Counted from the first letter of the stretch, positions 8,655 through 17,378 are shown. The stretch is 64,000 bases of DNA from Akkermansiaceae bacterium (GCA_017798145.1 CP059069.1:2341226-2405225); one strand, 5' to 3'. Translations and numbers: made by a program. Notes: generated by a model not told the origin, from the sequence alone.

Positions 8655-10370
8655 CTAATCCGCACCACCGATATCGGATGACGTGACCGAGATGACTTCC
8701 TCGATGGTGGTTTCCCCCTGCATGACCTTGTGCCAGCCGTAGGTGCGCATGGGGATGTAGCCGTCGCGGTGCGCCTGGGCTTTCATCTCCGCAATCGGGC
8801 GGGAGTGGGCGACGAGCTCCTGCATTTTCTGGCCGAGTATGACCACTTCGTAGATCGCGAGACGGCCGGAGAAACCGGTCATGCGGCACTTGTCGCAGCC
8901 TTTCGGTTGGAAAATCCGGCCTTCGATGTCGCGGGGGATTTCCAGGTCGATGATGTCCTGGGTCGAGATCTCGCGCGGCACCTTGCAGTGCGGGCAGAGG
9001 CGGCGGACGAGGCGCTGGGCCAGGAAGGCGCGGACGGCTGCGGAAACGAGGAAGGGCTCCACGCCCATATCGACGAGGCGGGATATGCCGCCCATCGCGT
9101 CGTTGGTGTGGAGGGTTGAGAATACCAGGTGCCCGGTAAGTGAGGCGCGGATCGCGATCTCGGCTGTCTCGAGATCCCGGATCTCCCCGATCATCACGAT
9201 GTTCGGGTCGGCGCGGAGAATGGAGCGAAGGGCGGTGGCGAAGGTCAGGCCGATCTCTGATTTCACGGCGATCTGCATCACGCCGGTGAGCTTGTTCTCC
9301 ACCGGATCTTCCACGGTTACGATGCGCTTGTCCGGGCTGTTCACCTCGCTCAGGAAGGAATACAGGCTCGTCGATTTCCCCGAGCCGGTGGGGCCGGTGA
9401 TCAGGATGATGCCGTTGGGGAGGTGGAGCAGGCTCTCGATTTTTTTCTGCACGAAAGGCTCCATCTGGAGCTTGGCGAGGTTGAACTTTTCCTGGTTGAG
9501 GAGGCGCAGGGAAACGCTCTCGCCCTCCACGGTGGGCACGGTCGCGACGCGGACGTCGATGGTCTGGCCCTCGAACTGGAGGTTGATGCGGCCGTCCTGC
9601 GGCACGCGGCGCTCCGCGATGTCCAGGCGGGACATGATTTTCAAACGGGCGATGACCGAGCTTTGCAGCGCCTTGATGTTTTCCGGCACGGCGATCTCCA
9701 GCAAGCGACCGTCGATGCGGTAGCGGATGCGGAGGTTGTTCGCCAGCGGCTCGACATGGATGTCGGTCGCGCGCTGGTCGAGCGCCTCGCGGATGATCTG
9801 GTTGACGAACTTCACCACGCTGGCCTCCTCGTCCTCGTCGGCGTCGATGACGTTCGCCTCGTCCTCGGAATCGGAGAGCTGGTCGTAATCGAGATCCCGG
9901 CCTTCGAGAATCTGCTCAAAGGTGTCGGCACCGACCCCGTAGAGCCTGCGAAGCGCCTCGTGGATGCGTTTCCGCGAGGCCATGCACCACTCGAAGGGCA
10001 TGTCCAGCTCCTGCGCTGCCGCCTGGTGGGCGATGAGGTTGAAAGGGTCAAAGGTGGCGAGCAGGAGCTTCGGGCCATCGCCATCATCCTCGATGGCGAC
10101 AGGCAGGAGCCGATGGCGCAGTGCGATGCGCGGGCCGCAGGCCTCGCGGAGGGGTGTGGTGTTTTCCTCCGTCGGGATCTGCGCCAACCATGGCAGGTCC
10201 AGGTCGCGGGCGAGTTCCCGGAGGTAATTTTCCTCATCCACCACATTGGCATCCAGCAGGTCGTCGATGGGCGAGCGCTGGCGCTGGGCGGCTTCCTTGA
10301 TCAGCTCGCCGACGGCAGGCAAGTCATCGCATCCGGCGCGCCGGGCGGGTTCGAGTAAGAGTTGGGTCAT
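8655..10370 (-). CDS. pilB: type IV pilus assembly / type II secretion ATPase
   Basis: 571 residues, standard for PilB/GspE. The N-terminal third is the MshEN/GspE-N region (LDLPWLAQIPTEEN and following). The ATPase core shows Walker A GPTGSGKS at about 326-333, the Asp box EDPVENKL, Walker B with IVMIGEIRDLETAEIA and the His box LVFSTLHTNDA. A four-cysteine zinc site follows (CPHCKVP ... CDKCRMTG). It is the cytosolic motor that powers pilin or pseudopilin assembly, working with the PilC-type protein encoded downstream. It is the first gene of the minus-strand block; its start lies about 160 bases from tRNA-Ser on the other strand. Confidence 0.92.
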   Translation of the reverse strand: MTQLLLEPARRAGCDDLPAVGELIKEAAQRQRSPIDDLLDANVVDEENYLRELARDLDLPWLAQIPTEENTTPLREACGPRIALRHRLLPVAIEDDGDGPKLLLATFDPFNLIAHQAAAQELDMPFEWCMASRKRIHEALRRLYGVGADTFEQILEGRDLDYDQLSDSEDEANVIDADEDEEASVVKFVNQIIREALDQRATDIHVEPLANNLRIRYRIDGRLLEIAVPENIKALQSSVIARLKIMSRLDIAERRVPQDGRINLQFEGQTIDVRVATVPTVEGESVSLRLLNQEKFNLAKLQMEPFVQKKIESLLHLPNGIILITGPTGSGKSTSLYSFLSEVNSPDKRIVTVEDPVENKLTGVMQIAVKSEIGLTFATALRSILRADPNIVMIGEIRDLETAEIAIRASLTGHLVFSTLHTNDAMGGISRLVDMGVEPFLVSAAVRAFLAQRLVRRLCPHCKVPREISTQDIIDLEIPRDIEGRIFQPKGCDKCRMTGFSGRLAIYEVVILGQKMQELVAHSRPIAEMKAQAHRDGYIPMRTYGWHKVMQGETTIEEVISVTSSDIGGAD

Positions 10371-10531
10371 GCTTTCGCGGGCAGTCTCACCTCAAATGCC
10401 CGCCGCGTGCAACCTTGTCGGTGAAAACAAGCGCCGGCCGAATCGCGCGAAGATTTCCGGGATCTTTCAAACCCCATACTTGACGGAAGCCGCTTCCCAT
10501 GGTCAAAACACCTCGACCCGCTTGTTTTCAC

Positions 10532-10621
10532 GGAACGGTGGCTGAGTGGTCTAAAGTACTCCCTTGCTAAGGGAGCGTAGGGGTGACTCTACCGAGGGTT
10601 CGAATCCCTCCCGTTCCGCCA
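10532..10621 (+). tRNA. tRNA-Ser (anticodon GCU)
   Basis: A complete class II tRNA with CCA encoded. The acceptor GGAACGG (10532-10538) pairs with CCGTTCC (10611-10617). The anticodon stem CTCCC/GGGAG (10559-10563 with 10571-10575) closes loop TTGCTAA with anticodon GCT at 10566-10568. A variable arm (about GTAG/CTAC) and a T arm GAGGG-TTCGAAT-CCCTC follow. Its 3' end is the integration target implied by the repeated copies listed below. Confidence 0.96.
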
Positions 10622-10622
10622 T
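10603..10622 (+). repeat. tRNA-Ser 3'-end repeat, copy 1 (left attachment core, inside the tRNA)
   Basis: The 20-mer AATCCCTCCCGTTCCGCCAT is the 3' end of tRNA-Ser plus one base. Its last 17 bases recur exactly at 19584-19600, and diverged copies occur at 10791-10810 and 14629-14648. This is the pattern left by an integrative element that uses a tRNA 3' end as its attachment site. Confidence 0.75.
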
Positions 10623-10654
10623 CACCCGACCCCAGTCTGCTGGGGTCGGGTGAT
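10621..10654 (+). terminator. perfect 14-bp inverted repeat after tRNA-Ser
   Basis: The arms 10621-10634 and 10641-10654 are perfectly complementary with a 6-base loop. The left arm begins with the A of the tRNA CCA. There is no T-tract, so it could be a tRNA processing or termination hairpin, or part of the island end. It is strong and GC-rich. Confidence 0.6.
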
Positions 10655-11022
10655 GGCGTTTCAGGGGAAGGTAGTCCCGTTCCGAAGCGAAGCGCAGGAG
10701 GGTTTGAATTCGGGAAGTCGTCCTCGACGACGGCGTCCTTCTGGTGCGCGGCGCGCACCGAAACTGGAATGGCCGGAGTGGAACGAAGGCAATCCCTGCC
10801 GGTCCGCCATTTCTCAACACTTCCCAAGACTTCTCGCCGCTTCTCACAGCTCAGCGTTGATGCAAGGGTAATTGGAATTACAAGAGCACCGCGATTGATC
10901 AGGGCTCTGGGAAGGAGCCGCACGCTGATCTGCAGTAAGAGGATCGGGACGACTTCAATTGTCGACAATTATGACAGCGCCATGACAATCGACACCGGCG
11001 AATCTGCTGCCATAGCTGCGTT
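10655..11022. other. non-coding left end of the island
   Basis: About 370 bases between the tRNA hairpin and the first island gene. Apart from the attachment-like copy at 10791-10810, no convincing gene is visible; the overlapping frames have no family character. An AT-richer stretch near 10955-11010, just before the ATG at 11023, may hold the promoter of the kinase operon, but no clear -35/-10 pair stands out. No integrase remnant is recognisable. Confidence 0.4.
10791..10810 (+). repeat. tRNA-Ser 3'-end-like repeat, copy 2
   Basis: AATCCCTGCCGGTCCGCCAT matches the tRNA-Ser 3' end at 18 of 20 positions. It precedes the exported-protein/kinase/regulator module. Confidence 0.6.
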
Positions 11023-12057
11023 ATGAAAACACTGACCTACCTATTCAGCCTCACCCTCGCTTCCGTTTCCGCAGTCTCGGCCGACGAACTGTCGTTCAAG
11101 GACTCGCTTAACGAGGCTCTCTACGCCGAGAATGTCGCTCGCGACCTCGATGCCGCAGGCGAGGGCTACGGCCGGATCGTCGACTCCATCCGGAAAAACG
11201 GTTTCCCGGCCGAGGACCGGGCCCACGCCGCCACCGCCCTCTTCCGCCTCGCCGAGGTCCACGATCGCCAGGGTCGCGACGAGGAGGCGGAGAAACTCTA
11301 CCGGGAGTTCATCGAGCGCTTTCCCGATCAGAACGACCAACGCGCGCTGGCCATCGCAAAACTCGGTATCAGCGGCCCCCTGCCCCGACAGAGGCTCACG
11401 AAGGTGACCGGCACCGAAGAGGGTGCCGAAGATGCCCAGGTATCGGAAAACGTCTTCCGCGACCGCTGGCATTTCACCCGCGCCATGCAGCCGGATGAGT
11501 TGGTGCTGACGACCTTCCAGGTCAAGCATCAGGAAGGCCATGCCAACGAGGGGCTGCCGCCGGAGTTCGAAATCAAGACCCTGCACTACGCTCCCTCCGG
11601 AAAGTTCACGAAATGGTTCTCCCACACGCAGGTCTTCTGGACGAAAGAGGAACTGAAAAAGAGGTTTGAGGAGAACAAGAACAAGGGCCGGGCCGAGTGG
11701 CATGGAAACGACCGCCGGAACAGCGTCTCCGGATTCGGCCAGACCTACGTCGTGCCGGACGACCTGCACCACAGCGGTGGAGGTTGGGGTGATGCTTCGA
11801 TGGCGTTCTTCTTCACGGACGAGCACTCGGTGAGGGAAGACGGAGCTGAAGACTACGTGAAAGTCGAGGCCACCAAGTGCCTCACGGTCCGGCTGGCCTT
11901 CCAAGCGATGTCGCGGGACCGTGCCCAGAGGCTGTTGGCCGCGCCGCTCAAGCTGGAACTCCCCGAAATGGGTGACGAAGCCTGGTCTTACACCCTTCCG
12001 GTTTCACCCACCGAGTTTGAGGGAGTCAACCAGCCGAATGAGGACCCGAGCCGCTAA
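11023..12057 (+). CDS. exported protein with TPR-like N-terminal half, kinase-operon partner
   Basis: 344 residues starting with a signal peptide (MKTLTYLFSLTLASVSAVSA|DE). Residues about 25-110 form paired helices of tetratricopeptide type, including DLDAAGEGYGRIVDSI and AATALFRLAEVHDRQGRDEEAEKLYREFIERFP. The rest is an unrecognised domain rich in Asp, Glu and aromatic residues. The sensor kinase gene starts 5 bases after its stop, so the three genes form an operon. A periplasmic protein in that position may feed a signal to the kinase, but no function is known to me. Confidence 0.7.
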   Translation: MKTLTYLFSLTLASVSAVSADELSFKDSLNEALYAENVARDLDAAGEGYGRIVDSIRKNGFPAEDRAHAATALFRLAEVHDRQGRDEEAEKLYREFIERFPDQNDQRALAIAKLGISGPLPRQRLTKVTGTEEGAEDAQVSENVFRDRWHFTRAMQPDELVLTTFQVKHQEGHANEGLPPEFEIKTLHYAPSGKFTKWFSHTQVFWTKEELKKRFEENKNKGRAEWHGNDRRNSVSGFGQTYVVPDDLHHSGGGWGDASMAFFFTDEHSVREDGAEDYVKVEATKCLTVRLAFQAMSRDRAQRLLAAPLKLELPEMGDEAWSYTLPVSPTEFEGVNQPNEDPSR

Positions 12058-12062
12058 ACGGA

Positions 12063-13646
12063 ATGTCGAAGTCCCGGAAAGCGCAATCATCTTTGGCCGG
12101 CTGGGCGGTGGCGGTCACCTTGCCGCTCGTCGTCCTTGCCGCGGTGGCGGCCCTTGGGATCCGCGCCCAGAAGCAAGCCGCCCGCACGAGGGCGATGGAC
12201 GAGGCCGCCGTGGTTTCCGCGTCACAGGCCGACCCGCTCTCCCGGCAGTTGCAGGCCGCCATCGAGGAGTTTCCGCGCTTTCCCGATCCGCCGGTGCCGG
12301 GCAGCGGTTCGTCCCTTGAGGAAGACCTCGATGGATCCGACCTCGGGAAATTGTCCCGGCTGCGCGACAATCCCGAAGCCGGGAAGTCTGCGACGGGACT
12401 ACCACTCCGCGCCTTGGCCGCCCTGCGGATCGAGGCTCTCGCACCGGGGGAGCAGGCGCCGGACGAGATCGCAAGACTCCTGACCGTCGAGGCACCCTCC
12501 GTCCTGACCCTTCCCGCGCTCAAGCGCTTGCAGGACCGGCACCCCGGCTTCGAAATCCCGGAGGTCTGGCGACTCGTTGACAAACTCGACGAGGTGAGGG
12601 CCGGTCACCCCGACGGCGGCTGGATTTCTTTCGAGCAACGGTATTGGTGGATCTCGCCCGACGCGCGGCGGTTCCTGAGGCCGTCCGCCATCGGCACCGC
12701 CAGCCTCGAATTGCCTGCCCATGCCACGGCCCGCCTTTCTTCAAACGGGAAGCCGCTGACCCCACCGGCCAGCGGCGAAGTCCTCGCGAGCACCCCGGTC
12801 GACTTTCCCAGCCCGCTTGCCCTGGGTGGGTCCCTGTCCTCTCCGGACGCCCTCGCCGCGAACACCCGGCAGCAAACGCGCTGGACTCTCGCAATCGTGG
12901 GAACCTCGCTGCTGGTCTCGGCAATCGGGCTCTTCGCCATCCTGCGGATGGTTCGCGAGGAACGACGCCTCAGCCACCTCAAGGGCCAGTTCGTGTCGAG
13001 CGTTTCCCACGAACTCCGGGCACCGCTCGGGTCGATCCGGCTCATGGCCGAAGCGCTGGAAGACGGCCGGGTCGACGAACCGGGGGAATTCCATCGCCTG
13101 ATCGGTCAGGAATCCCGGCGTCTCTCGCATCTCGTCGAGAACGTCCTCGATTTCGCCCGCATCGAGGAGGGTCGCCGCCGCTATGACTTTGTGGAAACCG
13201 ATCTCGCCGCCCTCGTCGGGGAAACCGCCGAATTGTTCGGCCCCCGTGCCGCCGAATCGGCACACACGCTCGATGTCTTCGTGGAACCGGGCACGGCTTC
13301 CGTTGATCGCCATGCCGTGCAGCAGGCCGTGGCCAACCTCCTCGACAACGCCCTCAAGTTCTCGCCCCCCTCCACCACCGTTTCCGTCGTCCTGAGGTGG
13401 AGCGAGTCCGCGTGGTCCATCTCGATCATCGACGAGGGACCCGGCATTCCCGAGTCCGAGCGCGAGCGGATCTTCGAGCGCTTCCACCGCCTTGGAGACG
13501 AACTCCGGCGCGAGACCAAGGGCACCGGCATCGGCCTGAGCCTGGTCCGGCACATCACCGAGGCCCACGGCGGAACGGCGAGCGTGACCAACGGCCCCAC
13601 CACGTTTACCCTGAGCACTCCCATCCATCCCCCGGTGTCCCCATGA
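12063..13646 (+). CDS. membrane sensor histidine kinase
   Basis: 527 residues. TM1 is at about 11-33 and TM2 at about 274-296, leaving a periplasmic sensor region of about 240 residues with no family I recognise. The cytoplasmic part has a HisKA domain with the phospho-acceptor His316 in SVSHELRAP, and an HATPase_c domain with the N box NLLDNALKF at about 425-433, the G1 box IDEGPGIP and the GTGIGLSLV box. No HAMP or PAS domain is obvious. The stop overlaps the start of the response regulator gene as ATGA, so they are translationally coupled and surely partners. Confidence 0.9.
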   Translation: MSKSRKAQSSLAGWAVAVTLPLVVLAAVAALGIRAQKQAARTRAMDEAAVVSASQADPLSRQLQAAIEEFPRFPDPPVPGSGSSLEEDLDGSDLGKLSRLRDNPEAGKSATGLPLRALAALRIEALAPGEQAPDEIARLLTVEAPSVLTLPALKRLQDRHPGFEIPEVWRLVDKLDEVRAGHPDGGWISFEQRYWWISPDARRFLRPSAIGTASLELPAHATARLSSNGKPLTPPASGEVLASTPVDFPSPLALGGSLSSPDALAANTRQQTRWTLAIVGTSLLVSAIGLFAILRMVREERRLSHLKGQFVSSVSHELRAPLGSIRLMAEALEDGRVDEPGEFHRLIGQESRRLSHLVENVLDFARIEEGRRRYDFVETDLAALVGETAELFGPRAAESAHTLDVFVEPGTASVDRHAVQQAVANLLDNALKFSPPSTTVSVVLRWSESAWSISIIDEGPGIPESERERIFERFHRLGDELRRETKGTGIGLSLVRHITEAHGGTASVTNGPTTFTLSTPIHPPVSP

Positions 13647-14320
13647 GAATCCTGATTGTCGATGACGAAGCCCCGATGAGGGTCGCCCTCGAGCAGACCC
13701 TCCGCAGCGAAGGCTTCAAGGTCGCGAGCGCGGCCGACGGCGAGGCGGGTCTGGAGATGGCCCTCGCGGAACCCTTCGACCTCATCCTGCTCGACGTGAT
13801 GATGCCGAAGCTCGATGGCTTCGCGGTCTGCCAGGGCCTTCGCCGGCACGGCAGCAAGGTGCCCATCCTGATGCTCACCGCCAGGGGACAGGTCGATGAC
13901 CGCGTCACGGGGCTCGACAGCGGGGCCGACGACTACCTCACAAAACCCTTCAGTCTCAGGGAACTGCTCGCCCGGGTACACGCCCTGCTCCGGCGCTTCG
14001 AGCGCTCCGAACCCATCACCGATCCGTATCCGCTCGGTGATGGACAAATCCAATTCTCCAAACGCCGGTTCCAGCGCGCGGGCGAAGAGCATGAACTCAC
14101 GGAGAAGGAGGTTGGGATGCTCAAGCTGCTGATCGAGTCGAAGGGCGAGCCGGTCAGCCGCGAGAAGTTCCTCGACCATGTCTGGGGCTATGAGTCCTAC
14201 CCGAGCACCCGCACCGTCGACAACTTCGTCCTCGCCCTTCGCAAAAAGATCGAGCCTGATCCTTCGACTCCCCGGCATTTGCTCACCGTCCGAGCTTATG
14301 GATACCGCCTCGCCCGATAG
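13643..14320 (+). CDS. OmpR/PhoB-family response regulator
   Basis: 225 residues. The receiver domain has the acidic pair DDE at 7-9, the phospho-acceptor Asp51 in LILLDVMMP, Thr79 in MLTAR and Lys101 in YLTKPF. The C-terminal winged helix shows LTEKEVGMLKLL, VSREKFLDHVW, STRTVDNFVLALRKKIE and a final HLLTVRAYGYRL, all typical of the Trans_reg_C family. It is phosphorylated by the kinase encoded immediately upstream and should act as a DNA-binding regulator. The start is fixed by the 4-base overlap with the kinase stop. Its targets are unknown. Confidence 0.93.
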   Translation: MRILIVDDEAPMRVALEQTLRSEGFKVASAADGEAGLEMALAEPFDLILLDVMMPKLDGFAVCQGLRRHGSKVPILMLTARGQVDDRVTGLDSGADDYLTKPFSLRELLARVHALLRRFERSEPITDPYPLGDGQIQFSKRRFQRAGEEHELTEKEVGMLKLLIESKGEPVSREKFLDHVWGYESYPSTRTVDNFVLALRKKIEPDPSTPRHLLTVRAYGYRLAR

Positions 14321-14723
14321 AATACGATGCTTCGCCGGCACCGCGGCCGCAGGAGGCTCCGCCATCCGGTCCCGAAAAGCCCAAAGCCATCGGCCCTTGA
14401 TCCTAGTCACCGAGCTGGCAGACCTGTGAAAGATGAAAGGATCCTGCCGGAGCCGCTGCCGCCCAGAGGGTCCGGGGTTCGTTTCTGCCACTATCTGGGA
14501 CAAATTCCCCGGATTCAATGAGGATTTCAGCACAATGGCCGTGTCGGCGTGCGTCACCGTGCGACACCGGCAAATCCCCGTGACGCACCAATGCCCATGA
14601 ATACGAAGAAAAGCGCACCATCAGACGGAGTCCCTACCGCTCCGCCATCGTCTTCCATCGCCGTCACTCAGCGCGCTAAATGACAAAAATCCGCAGGGAA
14701 ACGATAAATTTGGGGGCCGTTTG
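14321..14723. other. non-coding gap between the two island modules
   Basis: About 400 bases without a convincing gene. It contains the attachment-like copy at 14629-14648 and, at about 14543-14590, an imperfect dyad built around GTGCGTCAC/GTGACGCAC. The stretch 14675-14722 is AT-richer and may be promoter sequence for what follows. Confidence 0.4.
14629..14648 (+). repeat. tRNA-Ser 3'-end-like repeat, copy 3
   Basis: AGTCCCTACCGCTCCGCCAT matches the tRNA-Ser 3' end at 17 of 20 positions. It lies between the kinase module and the sigma-factor module. Confidence 0.5.
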
Positions 14724-14894
14724 ATGCGGGATTCGTATCGAAATTGGTCGGCGTGCAAGGGCTTTGCACAGGGCATGCAGGATGACTGCACGAGTGGCCG
14801 AAACCTGGAAAACCAGCAGCAAAAGCAGGAAGAAATGCAGGCCGAGGCCGAGCGGATCAACCGGTCGCCGGATTCTACCGATGATACGGAGTGA
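14724..14894 (+). CDS. possible small protein, unknown
   Basis: An ATG-initiated frame of 56 codons. Its composition looks protein-like rather than random: a Cys-containing N-terminal part (NWSACKGFAQGMQDDC) and a Gln/Glu-rich amphipathic helix (ENQQQKQEEMQAEAERI). There is no obvious ribosome binding site and no family match I recognise. It lies directly upstream of the sigma-factor fusion gene. It may be a real small protein or a gene fragment. Confidence 0.3.
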   Translation: MRDSYRNWSACKGFAQGMQDDCTSGRNLENQQQKQEEMQAEAERINRSPDSTDDTE

Positions 14895-14985
14895 CGAAGC
14901 AGTCGGTTGAGGAATGAACTCGGCCCGGGACATCCCGAAACTTTTTTGGGACATTTCAGGCAGCGGCTTCGTGGTATACTGTGAA

Positions 14986-17340
14986 ATGCCTGTTTCGGAT
15001 CACAAGACGGACGCCAATTTGCTGAAGGAATTTTCCGGCAGCGGGAGCCATGCCGCTTTCGCCAGCCTGGTGAAGCGCCACGGCCCGATGGTCCACGCGG
15101 TTTCGATGCGGGTGTTGTCCAACCATCACGACGCGCAGGACGTGACCCAGGCCGCGTTCCTCGCCCTCGCCCGCGAGGCTGCAAAGTTGAGTCGCCAGCC
15201 CTCGGTGGCCGGTTGGCTCCACACGGTGTCCCGGCGCTTGTCGCTGGATGTCCGGAGGTCGAGGGAAAGCCGTCAGCGCCGTGAGCAAGCCGCCATGAAT
15301 GAATCCTTGAACTCCACCCCGGACGCCGCCCTGAGCGCCGGATTCCGCCGCGAACTGGATGCCGCGCTCGAGCGCCTGCCGGATCGCTACCGTCAACCGT
15401 TGGTGCTCTTCCACCTCGAGGGCGCTCCGCTCGACGAGGTCGCCCGCCGTCTTGATCTCCAGCCCTCCACCCTGCGCACCCGGCTGTCCCGCGCCCGCGA
15501 CATGTTGCGGGAAATCCTCGGCCGCCGGGGTGTCGAGGTGGCGTCGGTCGGGATGCTCGGAGCGCTCTTCACGGCTGAGGCCAAAGCGGCGACGTTCACA
15601 CCCACCCTTCTATCCACGGTGCTCGATACCGCGAACGGCACCGGCATTTCGCCCCGCATCATTGAACTGGCCGGCAAAGCGGCCGGCGCCAATGGCATCA
15701 CATTTTCCTCAACCTTCACCACCTTTGCCATCCTGATGAAAAGCAAAGCCACCGTCGTCTCCGCCATTGTGATCGCCCTGTTGGCTGTCGGAACCACTGC
15801 CTACGTCGTCAACCAAAGTGATGGCGCGAAAAGCAGGGAATCCCGCGCCGCCGGGCGCGATCTCTCAACGGTCGGGCCGCGCCAAGACCGCTTCAAGGCT
15901 TCGGAACGAATGCCAGTGGCCGCCCTCTCCGGGATCTCGTCCGAGGACGAGTTTTGGGCGCTGATGGAATCCGTGCTCCTGATCGGCGACGATGCCAAAC
16001 GCCTGGCGGCGATCCGTGATCGCCTGGGCATGGACATCTCGGACGCAGCTTACCGCGAAGCGATCACCGCCCACGGCTATGCGGTCGAACCGGAGAATCT
16101 GCTGACGATGCTGGCCGAAGCGTGGATCGGTGAAGATCCGGTTGCCGCGATGAGCTGGGCGCGGAAACTCCCGGATAGATTCGGGGACTGGTTCACCCGA
16201 AAGATGGTGGCCTGCTGGTTGACGAAGGATGAGGCCTCGGCCCGGGCATGGGCGAAAGATCATCTCGGACCCGAGGACCAGGAGATCATAAAGCAAGGAC
16301 TGGAGAGCCTTCAATCGAGACCCTCCCCTGATTCGTCCGCCGAGACTGCCGCGGGGCTGCGCCGGATGCAGGAGCAGTTGCTCGCCATCTCCGGCAGCGA
16401 CTCACAGGCACAGAAGGAGAGGGACGACTTCGGTGTCGAGTTCAACCGCGCCTTCAGCAAGTGGGCGGGGCGGGATCCTCGTCAGGCCATCGAATTCTGG
16501 GCGTCCATGGACGAGGATACCAAGAAGCGCGTGCCCGACATTGGTCATGTGTTTAGGATCTGGGCCCGCGCCGATCCCGATGCCGCTCTGGAACGGGCCA
16601 AGGCCATGGCCAACGCGAGCGAACGCGCCAACGCCCTCGTGGGAGTGCTCCCCGCATGGCAGCTCAAGCACCCGGACAAGACCATCGCAGAGGCCGCCGA
16701 CCTGAGCGTGATCCCCGATGAACGCTACGAAGTTCTCGTCCACAGGATCGTGAGCGACTGGGCCACCGCCGATCCTTCCCGTGCCCTTGACTTCGCCATG
16801 GCCATCGAGGATCCCGGCCAGCAGAAGCGTGCGGTGGGTGTCGTCGTCAAGTCATGGGTCCGGAAAACGCCGGAGCAGGCCCGCGAATGGGTGACGGCCC
16901 AGCCCGCCGGAGACATTCGCGACGCCGGCTTGAGCGAGATCAGCGACCGCCTTGCCCATACCGACTTTGTCTCCGCCGATCGTCTAGTCCGGGAGATCAA
17001 GGATCCGGAAGTGAAGCGAAACACGATCGACAGCATCATGAGCACCAGCGACTCGCTCGCGAACCACTTGCCCGAGGCGCTTCGCCTGGCCCAAGAAGAA
17101 GTGCCCCGGATGGATTACATGACCCTGAACGTGTGGGCAAGCAAGGTGGCGCCCCAGGATGTCCCGCGGTTCCGTTCCTGGCTGGAGGAAGCCAACGCCG
17201 CGGGACGCATCCAGTTCAACACCTATTCCAACCCGGATGGTGTCGATCCCGAAACGGTGAAGCGATTCAACGAGCGGTCCGCCCAGCAAGGGTATCGCTT
17301 CATCCTTGAGGGCCTCAAGACCGCGGAAGAGAAAAAGTGA
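14986..17340 (+). CDS. ECF-type sigma factor fused to a transmembrane segment and large exported domain
   Basis: The start was placed at ATG 14986 (MPVSDHKTDANLL), giving 784 residues; an in-frame ATG at 14914 would add 24 unlikely residues. Residues about 10-95 are sigma region 2 (AFASLVKRHGPMVHAVSMRV, DAQDVTQAAFLALAR, GWLHTVSRRLSLDVRR). Residues 120-178 are sigma region 4 (LPDRYRQPLVLFHLEG, DEVARRLDLQPSTLRTRLSRAR). A single hydrophobic span at about 255-276 follows. About 500 residues then lie beyond the membrane, a helical solenoid-like region with recurring DPxxAxxWA-type segments. The layout implies a membrane-tethered sigma factor that needs proteolysis or a conformational signal to act. 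No separate anti-sigma gene is adjacent. Confidence 0.85.
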   Translation: MPVSDHKTDANLLKEFSGSGSHAAFASLVKRHGPMVHAVSMRVLSNHHDAQDVTQAAFLALAREAAKLSRQPSVAGWLHTVSRRLSLDVRRSRESRQRREQAAMNESLNSTPDAALSAGFRRELDAALERLPDRYRQPLVLFHLEGAPLDEVARRLDLQPSTLRTRLSRARDMLREILGRRGVEVASVGMLGALFTAEAKAATFTPTLLSTVLDTANGTGISPRIIELAGKAAGANGITFSSTFTTFAILMKSKATVVSAIVIALLAVGTTAYVVNQSDGAKSRESRAAGRDLSTVGPRQDRFKASERMPVAALSGISSEDEFWALMESVLLIGDDAKRLAAIRDRLGMDISDAAYREAITAHGYAVEPENLLTMLAEAWIGEDPVAAMSWARKLPDRFGDWFTRKMVACWLTKDEASARAWAKDHLGPEDQEIIKQGLESLQSRPSPDSSAETAAGLRRMQEQLLAISGSDSQAQKERDDFGVEFNRAFSKWAGRDPRQAIEFWASMDEDTKKRVPDIGHVFRIWARADPDAALERAKAMANASERANALVGVLPAWQLKHPDKTIAEAADLSVIPDERYEVLVHRIVSDWATADPSRALDFAMAIEDPGQQKRAVGVVVKSWVRKTPEQAREWVTAQPAGDIRDAGLSEISDRLAHTDFVSADRLVREIKDPEVKRNTIDSIMSTSDSLANHLPEALRLAQEEVPRMDYMTLNVWASKVAPQDVPRFRSWLEEANAAGRIQFNTYSNPDGVDPETVKRFNERSAQQGYRFILEGLKTAEEKK

Positions 17341-17378
17341 CATCTTCCCCCGCCTCGACGATCAATCAAACCGCCAAC

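Noticed and set aside
10583-11026. Open frame beginning inside tRNA-Ser, considered as an integrase fragment
   Set aside because: No tyrosine recombinase motif (Arg...His-x-x-Arg...Tyr) is visible, and it overlaps a functional tRNA.
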